Counted from the stretch's first letter, positions 42,003 to 51,796 are shown. The stretch: 64,000 nt of DNA from Negadavirga shengliensis (GCF_042652345.1 NZ_JBHSJJ010000005.1:1-64000); one strand, 5' to 3'. The notes: generated from the letters alone by a model not told the origin. A program made the numbers and translations.

Positions 42003-44456
42003 ATGAAAAATAATTATAAACATATGAATATTGTTTTGAGTAACCGTCTCCCAAGCCAATACGAGGACCTATATTTAAAGATTTTTTTGCTGGTTTTGAT
42101 GAGTTTGGTCTGTTTTCCTTTATCAGCGCAGCAACTGTCAGCACAGCTTCTGGATCGGGTGGAGGTGGTCAGAGACCAGAACGGCATCAACCATATTTTT
42201 GCCCAAAATGAAGAGGACCTGTTTTTTGCACAGGGATACCTTGCCGCCAGGGACAGGATCTTTCAGTTTGAAATCTGGAGAAGGCAGGCCACAGGCACAT
42301 TGGCGGAAATTCTGGGTGAAAAAGAACTGGCCAGGGATATAGGGGCCAGGCTGTTCCGTTTTAGAGGAGACAAAACCACAGAACTGAACCACTACCATCC
42401 CCGGGGGGAGGCCATTGTCGACCGTTTTGTCGAAGGCATAAACGCCTATGTGAAAGAATGCAGGGAAAACCCTGAACAGCTTCCCATAGAATTTGAAATG
42501 CTGGGTATTTTACCCGGCTATTGGACCTGGGAAACCGTGGTTTCCCGGCATCAGGGGTTGCTGGGCAATGTCAGGGACGAGTTGAACCACAGCAGGGTGG
42601 TGAGCTTGATAGGGCCGGAAAAAGCCAAAATGATCAATTATTTCCATCCATTTGAGCCTGATTTGGAACTGGACCCATCGATCCCGAAGGAATTGTTGTT
42701 CAAGGACATTCTGGCGCCTTATAACGCATTTCGAAACACGGTGGCTTTTTCTCCTGAAGATGTACAAGGTGTATACCGAAACCAGGAAAGTGCCTATCAG
42801 GAACAAAGGGTTCACCATGAACAGGAACAAGATGAAATAGCGCTTTGGGACAGGTTTTCTCTGGGAAGTAACAACTGGGTCCTGAGTGGCCGGCTGACGG
42901 CCAGTGGTTATCCATACATGGCCAATGACCCCCATCGGGTACAGGCCATTCCCTCCCTGAGGTACTGGGTGCGGCTTCACGCGCCTGGTTGGAATGTGGT
43001 GGGCGGTGGAGAGCCCGTCATTCCCGGGGTATCCATAGGCCACAATGAGTTTGGGGCCTGGGGACTTACCATTTTTAGCACGGATGGGGAAGATATCCGT
43101 ATTTATGATCTGCATCCGGATGATTCCCAGCTGTATCGTTATAAAGGGGAGTGGCGAAAAATGAAAATGATCCAGGATACCATCCCCGTGAAAGGGCGTG
43201 AGCCTGAGATGGTGCAGCATTATTATACCATACACGGTCCTGTGACTTTTATTGATGAAGAACTTGGGAAAGCCGTGGCAGTGGAATGCGCGTGGCTGGA
43301 GCCGGGAAGTGCCCCCTATTTGGCCAGTTTAAGGATGGGGCAGGCCGATTCCTGGGAATCCTTCAGGGAAGCCTGTGTGTATAATCATATTCCCGCGGAA
43401 AACATGGTGTGGGCCGATAAGGAGGGGAATATCGGTTGGCAGGCCACGGGCATTGCCCCAATCCGCAAGGGCTTTTCCGGTTTGGTGGCCACCGTAGGGG
43501 ATGGCAGTAAGGAATGGGAGGGATATCTGCCCATGTTGGAGCGGCCGCATGCATTCAACCCGCCCTCGGGTTTTATCAACACGTCCAATGAAAACCTGAC
43601 CGATACCCTTTATCCCTACCCGGAGGCCTTAGGTTATGAATGGTCTGACCCTTTTCGGGGTGACCGGGTAAGGGAGGTGCTGGAGAGCGGGCAAAATTTC
43701 ACTTTAGAGGATATGGGAAAGCTGCAAAATGATTACCTGGCCCTCCCTGCGAGAAGGTTGGTGCCTTTTCTGTTGGGTTTGCGGCTGGAAGGAGAGAAAG
43801 CGGTAAAAGCGCAAAAAAGACTGGAAAAATGGGATTATGTGTTGGATAAAAATTCAGTGGCTGCGGGGATTTATGTAATGTGGGAACGGAAGCTGAGGGA
43901 GAATATCCGCGGACTGGTGGTACCGGAGGAAGTCAGGCGCTGGATAGGAAGCATTTCGCTTTTTAAGGCCTTGGAGTGGATTGAAGCAGGTACCGTATTT
44001 GAAGATGACAGTCACAGAGACCACTTTTTGGCAGAGGCGTTTGATGAGGCCTTGAAGACCCTGGAAGGGAAACTCGGGCCGGATATGGAACATTGGCAAT
44101 ACGGACAGGAACGTTATAAGCACGCCCATATCCGTCATCCCCTGAGTGCCGCGGTTTCTTCAAAATGGCGGGATAAACTGGATGCGGGCCCTGTGCCAAG
44201 GGGAGGGTACAGCTATACGCCTGCGGCCAATGCCTATGGGGACAACAATACCACAGGCGCTTCCTTCAGGATCCTGGTGGATACCGGGGACTGGGAAGAA
44301 ACCTTGGGCATCAATACCCCGGGTCATTCCGGCGATCCGGAAAGTCCGTTTTACAGGCATTTCTTTGATACTTGGGCGGAAGATGGTTTTTTTCGTGTAC
44401 ACTTTGACCGGAAAAAGGTAGAAAAAAGCGCAGTGGAGCAATGGGTGATGGAGTGA
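42003..44456 (+). CDS. Penicillin-acylase-family (Ntn hydrolase) protein, secreted
   Basis: The ATG at 42003 gives about 817 residues; an earlier TTG at 41958 would translate the repeat block. A hydrophobic export segment lies at about residues 25-42 (FLLVLMSLVCFPLSAQ). The alpha-chain motif GYLAARDRIFQFEIWRRQ is typical. The N-terminal nucleophile is the serine in FSLGSNNWVLSG, created by self-cleavage before Ser. Further family blocks are MANDPHR, HNEFGAWGLT and SGDPESPFYRHFFDTW. Relatives hydrolyse penicillins, acyl-homoserine lactones or other amides, so the substrate here could be a quorum signal or an N-acyl sugar. It is a single-gene unit. Confidence 0.92.
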   Translation: MKNNYKHMNIVLSNRLPSQYEDLYLKIFLLVLMSLVCFPLSAQQLSAQLLDRVEVVRDQNGINHIFAQNEEDLFFAQGYLAARDRIFQFEIWRRQATGTLAEILGEKELARDIGARLFRFRGDKTTELNHYHPRGEAIVDRFVEGINAYVKECRENPEQLPIEFEMLGILPGYWTWETVVSRHQGLLGNVRDELNHSRVVSLIGPEKAKMINYFHPFEPDLELDPSIPKELLFKDILAPYNAFRNTVAFSPEDVQGVYRNQESAYQEQRVHHEQEQDEIALWDRFSLGSNNWVLSGRLTASGYPYMANDPHRVQAIPSLRYWVRLHAPGWNVVGGGEPVIPGVSIGHNEFGAWGLTIFSTDGEDIRIYDLHPDDSQLYRYKGEWRKMKMIQDTIPVKGREPEMVQHYYTIHGPVTFIDEELGKAVAVECAWLEPGSAPYLASLRMGQADSWESFREACVYNHIPAENMVWADKEGNIGWQATGIAPIRKGFSGLVATVGDGSKEWEGYLPMLERPHAFNPPSGFINTSNENLTDTLYPYPEALGYEWSDPFRGDRVREVLESGQNFTLEDMGKLQNDYLALPARRLVPFLLGLRLEGEKAVKAQKRLEKWDYVLDKNSVAAGIYVMWERKLRENIRGLVVPEEVRRWIGSISLFKALEWIEAGTVFEDDSHRDHFLAEAFDEALKTLEGKLGPDMEHWQYGQERYKHAHIRHPLSAAVSSKWRDKLDAGPVPRGGYSYTPAANAYGDNNTTGASFRILVDTGDWEETLGINTPGHSGDPESPFYRHFFDTWAEDGFFRVHFDRKKVEKSAVEQWVME

Positions 44457-44644
44457 GTTGCAGATTACCATGGGGAATCCCGCTTTCCCTTTATGATGCA
44501 GTTCGGGGTCTTACCATCTGGTTAGGATTTTTTTGGATATTTTTTTGCCCACAAGTAGGTCGGGATGGGTGCTGCCATGCACCAAGTAAAAGCAAGTTCC
44601 TTCATAGGGATAAACGCTTAAAAATTAAACGTACCGATTTAACC

Positions 44645-45251
44645 TTATTTGAAATGATGCGCTATGGTGAAAGAAAGCAAAGGCAGTACTGGAATAAACC
44701 GGGGCCAGGGTGAAAAAAACCATGCAGTGCCAGATTGGGTTGCCTCAAGATTGGTCCAGGAGTGTATGGCAAAAGTTTGACTGAGTCTGAGATCGTAGTT
44801 CAAACGGTTTCCGTTCCATTGGTATCCTAAGTTGATATAAGGGGAAATATTATAAAAATGAATGCCTGTAAGCCGGTTGCCATAATCCCAGAATTTTAAA
44901 AAATACCCGGCATACATGCCCCTATGCTTTGATTCGCTTCCGTTGTATAAAAAAAAGTAATTTATTCCTGCATGAAATTGTGTTACAGTGGCGACTTGAT
45001 GGATATTGCCCAGGGAAATTCTCGATTCCGCACTCAAGTTGGGTTTGAAATAATAACCTCCAACTACATTGAAGCCATATTCATTCCCTGCAGCCAGCGG
45101 GCCAAACCGTTTTACCTCCTCATTTTAAAGGAAATGCCATTGCATAGGATAAAGGATTTAAGCCAAGATACCATCCTGAATGGATACTGCTTTGCGCAAA
45201 AAGCAACGTAGTGGAAAAAAAGAGCAAAACAACGGTATAAATCTTTTTCAT
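44645..45251 (-). pseudogene. Outer-membrane beta-barrel protein gene with one frameshift
   Basis: The ATG at 45251 starts a signal peptide (KKIYTVVLLFFSTTLLFAQ) and a strand, SGWYLGLNPLSYAMAF, then stops at TGA. Skipping one base at the A4 tract (45123-45126) restores a frame reading NEEVKRFGPLAAGNEYGF and on through an Aro-rich barrel to SFTIAHHFK. The rebuilt protein has about 200 residues and alternating strands that end in Phe-Lys, like small Bacteroidota barrels. It begins 6 bases after the nitrilase-like gene, so the two form an operon. Either the gene is decaying, the tract is phase-variable, or the assembly carries an extra A. Function unknown. Confidence 0.75.
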
Positions 45252-45257
45252 ACTGAT

Positions 45258-46116
45258 TTACCTTACCCCTATTTTATAGACTCTGTACATTTCACTGCCA
45301 CTACCGGAAGTTCGGATCGTTCCCGATGGATCAGCGATAAAGATGGTGCCCGAATAGCGCCATTTAAGTTCATCACCATACCGGTTTGAAAAAACCTCCC
45401 AGGATTTAAATTGTCGGCTTACTGGGTCTATGGCAAATTCCGGTACTACTGCGGCCATGCTGTGAAGGATAAGTTCAACCTTTTGGTGAACCATCTGTTC
45501 GGTAAGCCAAAAACTGCTCACATCTGCACAAATGATCATCCCTGTTAGGATGCCGTTAATATTGACCACCGTCACATTTTCAGGGATCTTTAATGCCGGT
45601 GTAATGCCATTTTTTTTTATCCTCGGGAGTAAGATTAACTTTCCTGTGTATTGCTTCAATATTTCCCTCCTTATTGACATATACCTGGGCATTGTATAGC
45701 TTGTCTCCTTGAAGCTCGGTCATACCAAAAACGATATGAACATTCAGAGAATCAGCTAAGAACGCAATGGCGTCGGTAGAAGGGCCAGGTATGGATTCGG
45801 CAATAGTACGTTGATAGGATTCCGGATCATTTTCGTCTATATACCAACCTAAAACAGTTTCACCAAAAAGCAACAATTCGGTTTCCGGATGTTGGGAGAG
45901 AATTTCCCGACTGATTGCTTTTATTTTGGCAAGGTTAGTATCTTTTTCTCTTGAAGCATGAATACTGACGGTGGCCACGTTAAGAAATTTGGTCGCCTTA
46001 CTGTCATCATAATGCAGGGGAGCCCCGGATAAATCGAACAAACTTTGGACAATCACATCATCTCCCTGACAGGAGACCAGCATTACCAAAACAAAAATTA
46101 AACTAACTCTAATCAT
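45258..46116 (-). pseudogene. Nitrilase-superfamily lipoprotein gene with one frameshift
   Basis: The first frame (46116-45580) has a lipoprotein signal (FVLVMLVSCQGDD) and then the nitrilase glutamate in LLFGETVLGW and the lysine in IHRKVNLTPED. It runs into a nine-A tract (45610-45618 on the plus strand reads T9) and stops soon after. The second frame continues from the tract (NGITPALKIPENVTVVNING) with the catalytic cysteine in GMIICADVSS. Removing one A joins all three members of the Glu-Lys-Cys triad in one 285-residue protein, the usual size of a carbon-nitrogen hydrolase domain. Such enzymes hydrolyse amides or nitriles or transfer acyl groups. Confidence 0.82.
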
Positions 46117-46396
46117 TTTGTTACCAGTTTAAAGCCGCCGGATAAATATTTTTCAAAATTTTATTTCCCGTTTTGCGTGATTTTTCTAAAAAATTTTATT
46201 TCAACGTAAAAATATTCAATAAAATTTCAGACATAAATGATTTAAATCACGGGGAGATCAGTATTAAAATCATACCGATAATTATGAATCCTTATAATAT
46301 TGGGATAATACAATTGAACAGAATCACGGAGATTTTCGCTTTTATGCTTTTTCTTTTAGAACACTGGCCAGAACATCTACAAATTATCACGGGTTT

Positions 46397-47065
46397 ATGA
46401 AACTAGGATTCAGGATGGAACGTGAGGATAAAAGGAAATTTATTGGATTAGTTATTCCAATAACTTTATTTGCTACGACAAGCTTTGCATTTCAGATTTT
46501 TTCAAAGCAATTTGGAACCAAAGGGGGTTATTTTTTAGGTTTTGCATTTTATTGGATATTTTGGTGTATGCTCGTTCCCCTTTGTTTTCTATCCAAACAG
46601 GAAATCTCCGGCCTTTTCAGACCCAATTTCTCCCTGTTCAAGGAGAAATTGTTTCACAACTTGTTATTCCTGACTGTTCCTTTGCTATTTGTCTATATCT
46701 ACGCTTTTCCAAAAGCGCTGGAATCTGCCAATTTTCAGATTTTTCTATTTTCCCTTGCATTGGGATCGGTTAATGCGGTAACGGAAGAACTGTTATGGAG
46801 AGGATTATACCTTAAATTATTCAGCGACGATAAATGGCTTTATATTCTCATTTCTTCTTTAGGGTTTGCCATCTGGCATTTGGCTCCACAGCAAATTTTT
46901 CCGAATAAGGAGCCTGGAGGGCAAATTTCATTTGTTGTTTTTGCATTCTTTTTGGGCACTTTATTCAGTACGGTGGTTTATAATACAAAATCGATTCTTT
47001 TGGTTTCCATCGCACACATGCTATTGAATTTTGCCGGCCTTGGAGCAAGGGTGTACTTAAATTAA
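46397..47065 (+). CDS. CPBP-family intramembrane metalloprotease
   Basis: This 222-residue membrane protein has about six to seven helices. The CPBP (Abi/CAAX-protease-like) motifs are intact: EELLWRG near residue 132 with the paired glutamates and Arg, FAIWHL near 156 and HMLLNF near 210, which supply the metal ligands. Relatives cleave prenylated or membrane-bound peptides; many bacterial ones act on bacteriocins or small toxins, but the target here is unknown. The gene is preceded by 280 bases without a clear gene and is single. Confidence 0.88.
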   Translation: MKLGFRMEREDKRKFIGLVIPITLFATTSFAFQIFSKQFGTKGGYFLGFAFYWIFWCMLVPLCFLSKQEISGLFRPNFSLFKEKLFHNLLFLTVPLLFVYIYAFPKALESANFQIFLFSLALGSVNAVTEELLWRGLYLKLFSDDKWLYILISSLGFAIWHLAPQQIFPNKEPGGQISFVVFAFFLGTLFSTVVYNTKSILLVSIAHMLLNFAGLGARVYLN

Positions 47066-47125
47066 CCCGAAGTTATTCCTTTGAAACTTTAGTAAGATGA
47101 TGAAGTAAGGATATTTAACCACAAG

Positions 47126-48271
47126 TCAGATCCCCTCAATGCTTAACCTCACAAACCCGAGCTCATCTTCTATATTTTCAAATATCCAGATCTTGCCGTT
47201 TTTGGCGAAGTGGCGAGCGGGAGTTTTCTCCAGCATGGGTACAGGCGCTTCGCCTATCATCTGCAGGTTTTCATCAAAAATTGTAAGGTAAACATCGGCT
47301 TTAGAAGAGGAGGAAAATGTATTGGATGGGACTTCCTCGGTAAAAGCCTCTTTATAAGAAAACCGGTAATAAATCCGGTTTTCTTCATCCCATACCGGCC
47401 TTCCAAAACTGATTTCTTCACGGATTTTCCGGGATATTTGTTGTACTTCCTCCGGGCGGTCAACCTGGGAGGGATATTTTCCTTTTTTTGAATCTTCCGT
47501 GATGTGGCTTTGATATGAATAATGGGTCAATTCCGTTTCGCCGGGAGGGAGCCAGAAGAGTTCGTTATAAGCATTATTGCCGATCAAAATTTTATCCCCC
47601 ACAGAAATCAAATAGATATCAGGCCCCGTCATCGTCAAAAAATTTCCGTCCGAAAATTCCGCGTAAAGTCCCTTTAACTTGTCAAATTCCGGTAACTCCA
47701 TCTTATCGACCCAGTCTTCTGCAAAGTTGACCAATACCAATTTAAGGGATTTATCTTCCCAGTTTCTGATAAAGCCCAGAAAAAGTTCGGGGTTGCCGGG
47801 AAAGACGGCTTGGGGGACAAAGAATTCATCGTCATTTAGCCGGTGTTCACCTGAACCTACTTTTTTGAAATCCAAATCTTTTATTTTCTTCCCTTCTGTG
47901 TCGAAAATGCCGCTTCCCTGATAGCCGCTGAACAATATGCTGTCTTCGCCGATAGCCAGAAAGGTGTGAAAGTAATTGCCGGTTCCATTTGGCCCTTCCG
48001 CTTCAAACGGTATTTTTTCACTGAGAATCAGATCATCAAGGTTTATCCTCTCCACTGAGTGGTCATCTTGATTAAAATTGAATAGGTATTTTTTGTCCTT
48101 GAAAAGGATGGATTGGCGAAGTTCCCCTTTTAGAAAAAGAATTTCCTCGCCCGGATCCACCATGACGGTATCCAGGGAAAACGCCATTTGGGAATAGTCC
48201 CCCTGCTTCTTGCCGGACTGGCTGCAGGAAAATGCTGCAAATAAGCTGATAAAAAAGAATAAAGGTCTCAT
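47126..48271 (-). CDS. Six-bladed propeller lipoprotein (DUF4221/BF2222-like)
   Basis: This 381-residue protein has a lipoprotein signal (FISLFAAFSCSQSG, cysteine near residue 16). Six repeating beta blocks follow (KYLFNFNQDDHSVERINL, SILFSGYQGSGIFDTEGK and others), in the style of DUF4221 proteins that are frequent in Bacteroidota. The tail AKNGKIWIFENIEDELGFV is typical of the last blade. No catalytic motif is evident. A binding or structural role on the surface is likely. Confidence 0.8.
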   Translation of the reverse strand: MRPLFFFISLFAAFSCSQSGKKQGDYSQMAFSLDTVMVDPGEEILFLKGELRQSILFKDKKYLFNFNQDDHSVERINLDDLILSEKIPFEAEGPNGTGNYFHTFLAIGEDSILFSGYQGSGIFDTEGKKIKDLDFKKVGSGEHRLNDDEFFVPQAVFPGNPELFLGFIRNWEDKSLKLVLVNFAEDWVDKMELPEFDKLKGLYAEFSDGNFLTMTGPDIYLISVGDKILIGNNAYNELFWLPPGETELTHYSYQSHITEDSKKGKYPSQVDRPEEVQQISRKIREEISFGRPVWDEENRIYYRFSYKEAFTEEVPSNTFSSSSKADVYLTIFDENLQMIGEAPVPMLEKTPARHFAKNGKIWIFENIEDELGFVRLSIEGI

Positions 48272-48417
48272 ATCGCAAGGTTTATTTTTACTAAAAATAT
48301 AGGGGTTTATTTTTATATATCCAATCAGAAGGCTAAAAAATTAGTTTTTATACCAGAGCGTGGCTCTACGAAAGCCCGACGCGTGCTCGTCTGGCACTGC
48401 AAAAGCCTCGGACGTAA

Positions 48418-50190
48418 TTAAAAAACATATTGAATACCGGCAATAAAGCCGCCATAAAGGCCATAGGTGCCGTGCCGGTTGGTCCGTTCATAAAATACCA
48501 TGCCTGGCACGCTGATATCCTGGCCGGGGTCCAGGACGGTGAAGTTAAAGGTGGGCCCGGCAAACAGCCGGGTGTTCTTTCCCATGTTAAACCCATGGAG
48601 GTATTTGAAAGAGTTGGTATGGTTGCTGACATTTCTGAAATCCGTGGCCACCCTGATGACCAACTCAAGATCCATGGTGTAGGCGCGGGTTTCCAGCAGG
48701 TGCAGGCCAAAGCCCGCTTCCAGGGCAAGGGGAGCCTCGGTCTGCCCGGGGAAATAGGCCGTGCCGAGGAGGCCGTAAAATTTCCTCCCTCCGGAGCGGA
48801 GCGTGAGATGGGCAAAGCGGGATTCGTCCGTACCAAGCGCCAGGCTTTTCTTGCCGTTTTTGACAAAATTGACCAAGCCGATGGGATTGTCGCTGCTTTC
48901 TGCGATGTTGACCAAACCGAACTGGCTGCCTTTCACATGGCCGGCTTTGTTGAACAACCCGGCCATTTGGTGGTGGGCGGTGCCCTTGGTATGGTTAAAC
49001 AGCCCAGCCAGCTGCAGGCCATTTGCATGGTTTCGGGCCAGGTTGGCCAATCCGGCGATCTGGAATCCGGTGGTACCTTTGGCCTTATTGATGAGTCCGG
49101 CTATCTGGTGGTTGGCAGTACTGTCAGTGCGATTGTATAATCCCGCAACTTGCAGCCCCCTGGCCCGGCCTCGTGTATGGTTGTGAAGCCCTGCTACCTG
49201 AAAACCGCTGACATTTTTATACACAGAATTAAAAATACCGGCTACCTGGAAGCCGTTCACCTCGCCGCCGACCATATTGAAAATGCCCGCCATCTGGAAA
49301 TACCTGACATCTCTCTGGTTGATATTAAAAATACCGGCCGCCTCAAAACCGTCCACACCGGCCGTGTAGCCTCCCAATAGGTTCAATGAGAATTTATTGA
49401 TCATTTGGCTGCTGAACATCCCCTGGGAACTCAGCCCGGGGATAAAGGACATCTGGTAGGGATTTTCGGCAAAAAAGCCTCCGAGGTTCAGCCTTTGGAA
49501 TCGCTGCCTGACGCCTATGAACATTCGGCCGAAAAAGCTTTGTTCCATCTCCTCCGCTGAACCGTCATCCGGATAGTAACGGAAGCGGCCATTGCCTCTT
49601 TTGGCCTGGATATCCACTTGCGGCAACAGCATGAAAGTGGTGTCCCGGTAGTTTTCCTTGCCTAAGGTCAACCATATAGAAGGGTTGGACTGCCTCAATT
49701 TGAGTTCAAAGTAGCCGTTTTGGTCCGTCAGTGTGGAGGTAAGGGTGTTTCTTTCATAGACCGTGGCATAGCCGAGGTTTTTCTGGGTACGCAGATCCTT
49801 GACATGACCCTTTACCGTCACTTGCCTGGAGCCCGTCTCCATCTCCGCTTCCAGATCCAGTACGCCGGGGGCATAACGGATGATGATATAGCCGGGAATT
49901 TCCCTGAACTCGTACTGCTCTCCAAGTGCCTCTGCCAAAAAACCCGCTATGGTTCCGTTGTAATGGTCCAAAGGCAAAGGCTTGTCCACTTCTACCAGGG
50001 AACTTTGGTAGGAAAAATAAAAATCATGTGCATCCGATGCCTGTTCCAGGGCCTCGCGGATACTCATTTCTCCGGGGTTGGCAAACTGAAACTCCGTTTG
50101 CAATTTTTGCTGGGACATCGCAGTTTGGGCCACCGACAGGAAAAAGAGCCATACAAAACCGTGAAAAATAGTATGCCCCCTGAAAATCAT
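48418..50190 (-). CDS. STN-domain surface repeat protein (LA_2272-type repeats)
   Basis: This 590-residue exported protein (signal to about residue 26) has four parts. Residues 30-105 are an STN domain (SIREALEQASDAHDFYFSYQ), the sensor of TonB-receptor/FecR signalling. Residues 122-195 are a carboxypeptidase-regulatory-like fold (VTVKGHVKDLRTQKNLGYAT). Residues 279-430 are ten 14-16-residue repeats of the GFQVAGIFN kind. The rest is a beta-rich C-terminal region ending GGFIAGIQYVF, like a barrel anchor. No TonB plug or receptor barrel is present. It follows the FecR gene by 33 bases in the sigma operon. It most likely senses an outside cue and signals to FecR through STN, in place of the usual receptor. 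Confidence 0.82.
   Translation of the reverse strand: MIFRGHTIFHGFVWLFFLSVAQTAMSQQKLQTEFQFANPGEMSIREALEQASDAHDFYFSYQSSLVEVDKPLPLDHYNGTIAGFLAEALGEQYEFREIPGYIIIRYAPGVLDLEAEMETGSRQVTVKGHVKDLRTQKNLGYATVYERNTLTSTLTDQNGYFELKLRQSNPSIWLTLGKENYRDTTFMLLPQVDIQAKRGNGRFRYYPDDGSAEEMEQSFFGRMFIGVRQRFQRLNLGGFFAENPYQMSFIPGLSSQGMFSSQMINKFSLNLLGGYTAGVDGFEAAGIFNINQRDVRYFQMAGIFNMVGGEVNGFQVAGIFNSVYKNVSGFQVAGLHNHTRGRARGLQVAGLYNRTDSTANHQIAGLINKAKGTTGFQIAGLANLARNHANGLQLAGLFNHTKGTAHHQMAGLFNKAGHVKGSQFGLVNIAESSDNPIGLVNFVKNGKKSLALGTDESRFAHLTLRSGGRKFYGLLGTAYFPGQTEAPLALEAGFGLHLLETRAYTMDLELVIRVATDFRNVSNHTNSFKYLHGFNMGKNTRLFAGPTFNFTVLDPGQDISVPGMVFYERTNRHGTYGLYGGFIAGIQYVF
48901..49356 (-). repeat. Ten GFQVAGIFN-type coding repeats
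   Basis: The repeats encode units such as VNGFQVAGIFNSVYKN, VSGFQVAGLHNHTRGR and ANGLQLAGLFNHTKGT. Units of 16 residues dominate; two are 14. Consensus is [VA]-x-G-[FL]-Q-[VIM]-A-G-[IL]-x-N. The DNA copies are diverged, so protein selection rather than recent duplication keeps them. Confidence 0.8.
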
Positions 50191-50223
50191 TTATTTGGAT
50201 AAATTATTTCGCAAGTTAATGAT

Positions 50224-51198
50224 TTATTGCAAGACGTACCGGCCCCCGTCCCTGGAAATTTGAAGCCCCAGCGTTTCAGCGATCACTTCCAGGTTTTTGT
50301 CCAACGAGCCATATTCCAAAACGGTGGTGATGGGCAGGGATTTTAAGTCTTCGGATCCAAGGATGATTTCCGCCTCGTAGGCATCCGCCAAAGCTTCCAC
50401 CACCTGTTGTAAGAGGATATTTTCGGCTTGGAACCTGTTGTTCACATAATAGCGGAACAGTTGGTCTTCCTGCAGGGATTTATCCAGCGCGCCGGTGTGG
50501 AGGTCGACAGTGACTTTTTCTCCCGGATCCAACACTACTTGCTGGCCACCCACCTCGACTTTTACGACGCCCTCATCCAGTATTATTTCTGCCGTTTGCC
50601 CTTTCATTTTCACATTAAAGGAAGTACCAAGAACGGTAACGGTCAGGTTTTGGAGCTTGACAACAAACGGTTTTTTTTGGTCTTTTTGGACCTCAAAGTA
50701 AGCCTCACCGGCGGACATATTGACGAGCCGTTGCTTGTCAAACAACTTTTGAGAGTAAGTAAGTTGGGTGTTTTTATTCAAAGTGACCAACGAGCCATCC
50801 AAAAGGGGCTGTTGTGTGGACGTGTTTCCGGATTCCAGGGACACAGCGGAAAAATAAGCTTTTCCGGCATGGGGCAGGGTGGATACCAGCGACCAGCCCA
50901 GCGCAACCATCAGGGCGAAGACCGCCGCCGTCCTGAACCAGGTGCTGCTCGCCAACCGGATGATAGGGGTAGGCGCAGCCTTTTCTTTTTGAGCTTTCCT
51001 GTCCAAAAACCGCTTCCAAGCCAGGTTTTCATCAATGTTGCTTTGGGGGATTAATCGCCGGCTTGTCTCCCACACCCATTGGATATGATCGTATTTTTGT
51101 TGGTTTCCGGGATTGTCTGCCAACCATTCCTTTACAGCCGCATCTTCTTCCTTGCTGGTTTCGTTGAGCAGGTATTTTATGAGTGTTTTGTCTTCCAT
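50224..51198 (-). CDS. FecR-family anti-sigma factor
   Basis: This 324-residue protein has an N-terminal cytoplasmic sigma-binding part (KTLIKYLLNETSKEEDAAV). A single membrane helix follows at about residue 93 (AAVFALMVALGWSLV), then a periplasmic FecR domain with the signature YFEVQKDQKKPFVV and VLGTSFNVK. The C-terminal DUF4974-like part ends KNLEVIAETLGLQIS. FecR proteins bind the STN domain of an outer-membrane partner and release or activate the sigma factor. Here the only STN partner in the operon is the repeat protein 33 bases downstream. The gene follows the sigma gene by 13 bases. Confidence 0.93.
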   Translation of the reverse strand: MEDKTLIKYLLNETSKEEDAAVKEWLADNPGNQQKYDHIQWVWETSRRLIPQSNIDENLAWKRFLDRKAQKEKAAPTPIIRLASSTWFRTAAVFALMVALGWSLVSTLPHAGKAYFSAVSLESGNTSTQQPLLDGSLVTLNKNTQLTYSQKLFDKQRLVNMSAGEAYFEVQKDQKKPFVVKLQNLTVTVLGTSFNVKMKGQTAEIILDEGVVKVEVGGQQVVLDPGEKVTVDLHTGALDKSLQEDQLFRYYVNNRFQAENILLQQVVEALADAYEAEIILGSEDLKSLPITTVLEYGSLDKNLEVIAETLGLQISRDGGRYVLQ

Positions 51199-51211
51199 GG
51201 CTTCAAGGCGG

Positions 51212-51796
51212 TTAATGTTCTATAATCAGCATCAATATGAGGGGCAGGAATTCCGCCAATTCCAGGCGCAGCGTTTTGAGGGCTTTACCCATGTGTGCTT
51301 CCACGGTTTTGATGGAAATGCCCATTTTTTGGGCGATTTCCTGGTATTTCAGTTCTTCAAATCTGCTTAAATGAAACACCGTCCTGCATTTTTCAGGAAG
51401 CAGCCGCAAAGCCTGCTGGAAGCGGCTGTTCAGTTCCTCATCCTGGCCCTCCATCACGTCAACAGCTTCTACGGAGCCGTTTTGGGTTGTCTCGTATTGC
51501 TTTTGTTCCCGGTGTTTCATTTTCACCTTCTGGTGTTTGATGTGGTTCAAACTGTCGTAATAAACAGATTTATACAAGTATGCCTTGAGGGAGGTGTTGA
51601 TTTTGATCATACCTCTTTTTTCCCATAGTTTGAGGAAGACCGTTTGTACGATTTCCTCAGCTTCGTCACTGTCTTTGAGGATGACATTGGCATAGGTATG
51701 CAGGGATTTGAAATGGTCTTTGAAGACCGCTTCAAAGGTGTGTTCGTCCACCCTTTCTACAGGAAGGCCGTCTTGGTTTTCCACTGTGCCGGTCAC
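51212..51796 (-). CDS. ECF RNA polymerase sigma factor (FecI-like)
   Basis: This 194-residue sigma-70-family protein has region 2 in FKSLHTYANVILKDSDEAEE and EIVQTVFLKLWEKR. Region 4 is in LLPEKCRTVFHLSRFEELKYQ followed by EIAQKMGISIKTVEAHMG. Its gene is followed by the FecR gene at 13 bases. Upstream (51835-51866) is a two-part element that recurs with equal spacing before the repeat gene at 51907-53040, so the factor probably controls itself and that gene. Confidence 0.95.
   Translation of the reverse strand: MTGTVENQDGLPVERVDEHTFEAVFKDHFKSLHTYANVILKDSDEAEEIVQTVFLKLWEKRGMIKINTSLKAYLYKSVYYDSLNHIKHQKVKMKHREQKQYETTQNGSVEAVDVMEGQDEELNSRFQQALRLLPEKCRTVFHLSRFEELKYQEIAQKMGISIKTVEAHMGKALKTLRLELAEFLPLILMLIIEH

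Noticed and set aside
44645..45037. Reading the 130-codon frame as a complete gene
   Set aside because: Rebuilding across the A4 tract adds a clean signal peptide and first strands, so this frame is the later part of a shifted gene.
46173..46400. 75-codon plus-strand frame before the CPBP protease gene
   Set aside because: No motif or homology is recognisable, and the base composition is that of an AT-rich leader. It could be a leader peptide but I see no support.
48901..49356. Tandem repeats considered as a CRISPR array or DNA satellite
   Set aside because: The repetition is at protein level with diverged codons, in frame within an intact gene. There are no identical direct repeats with unique spacers.
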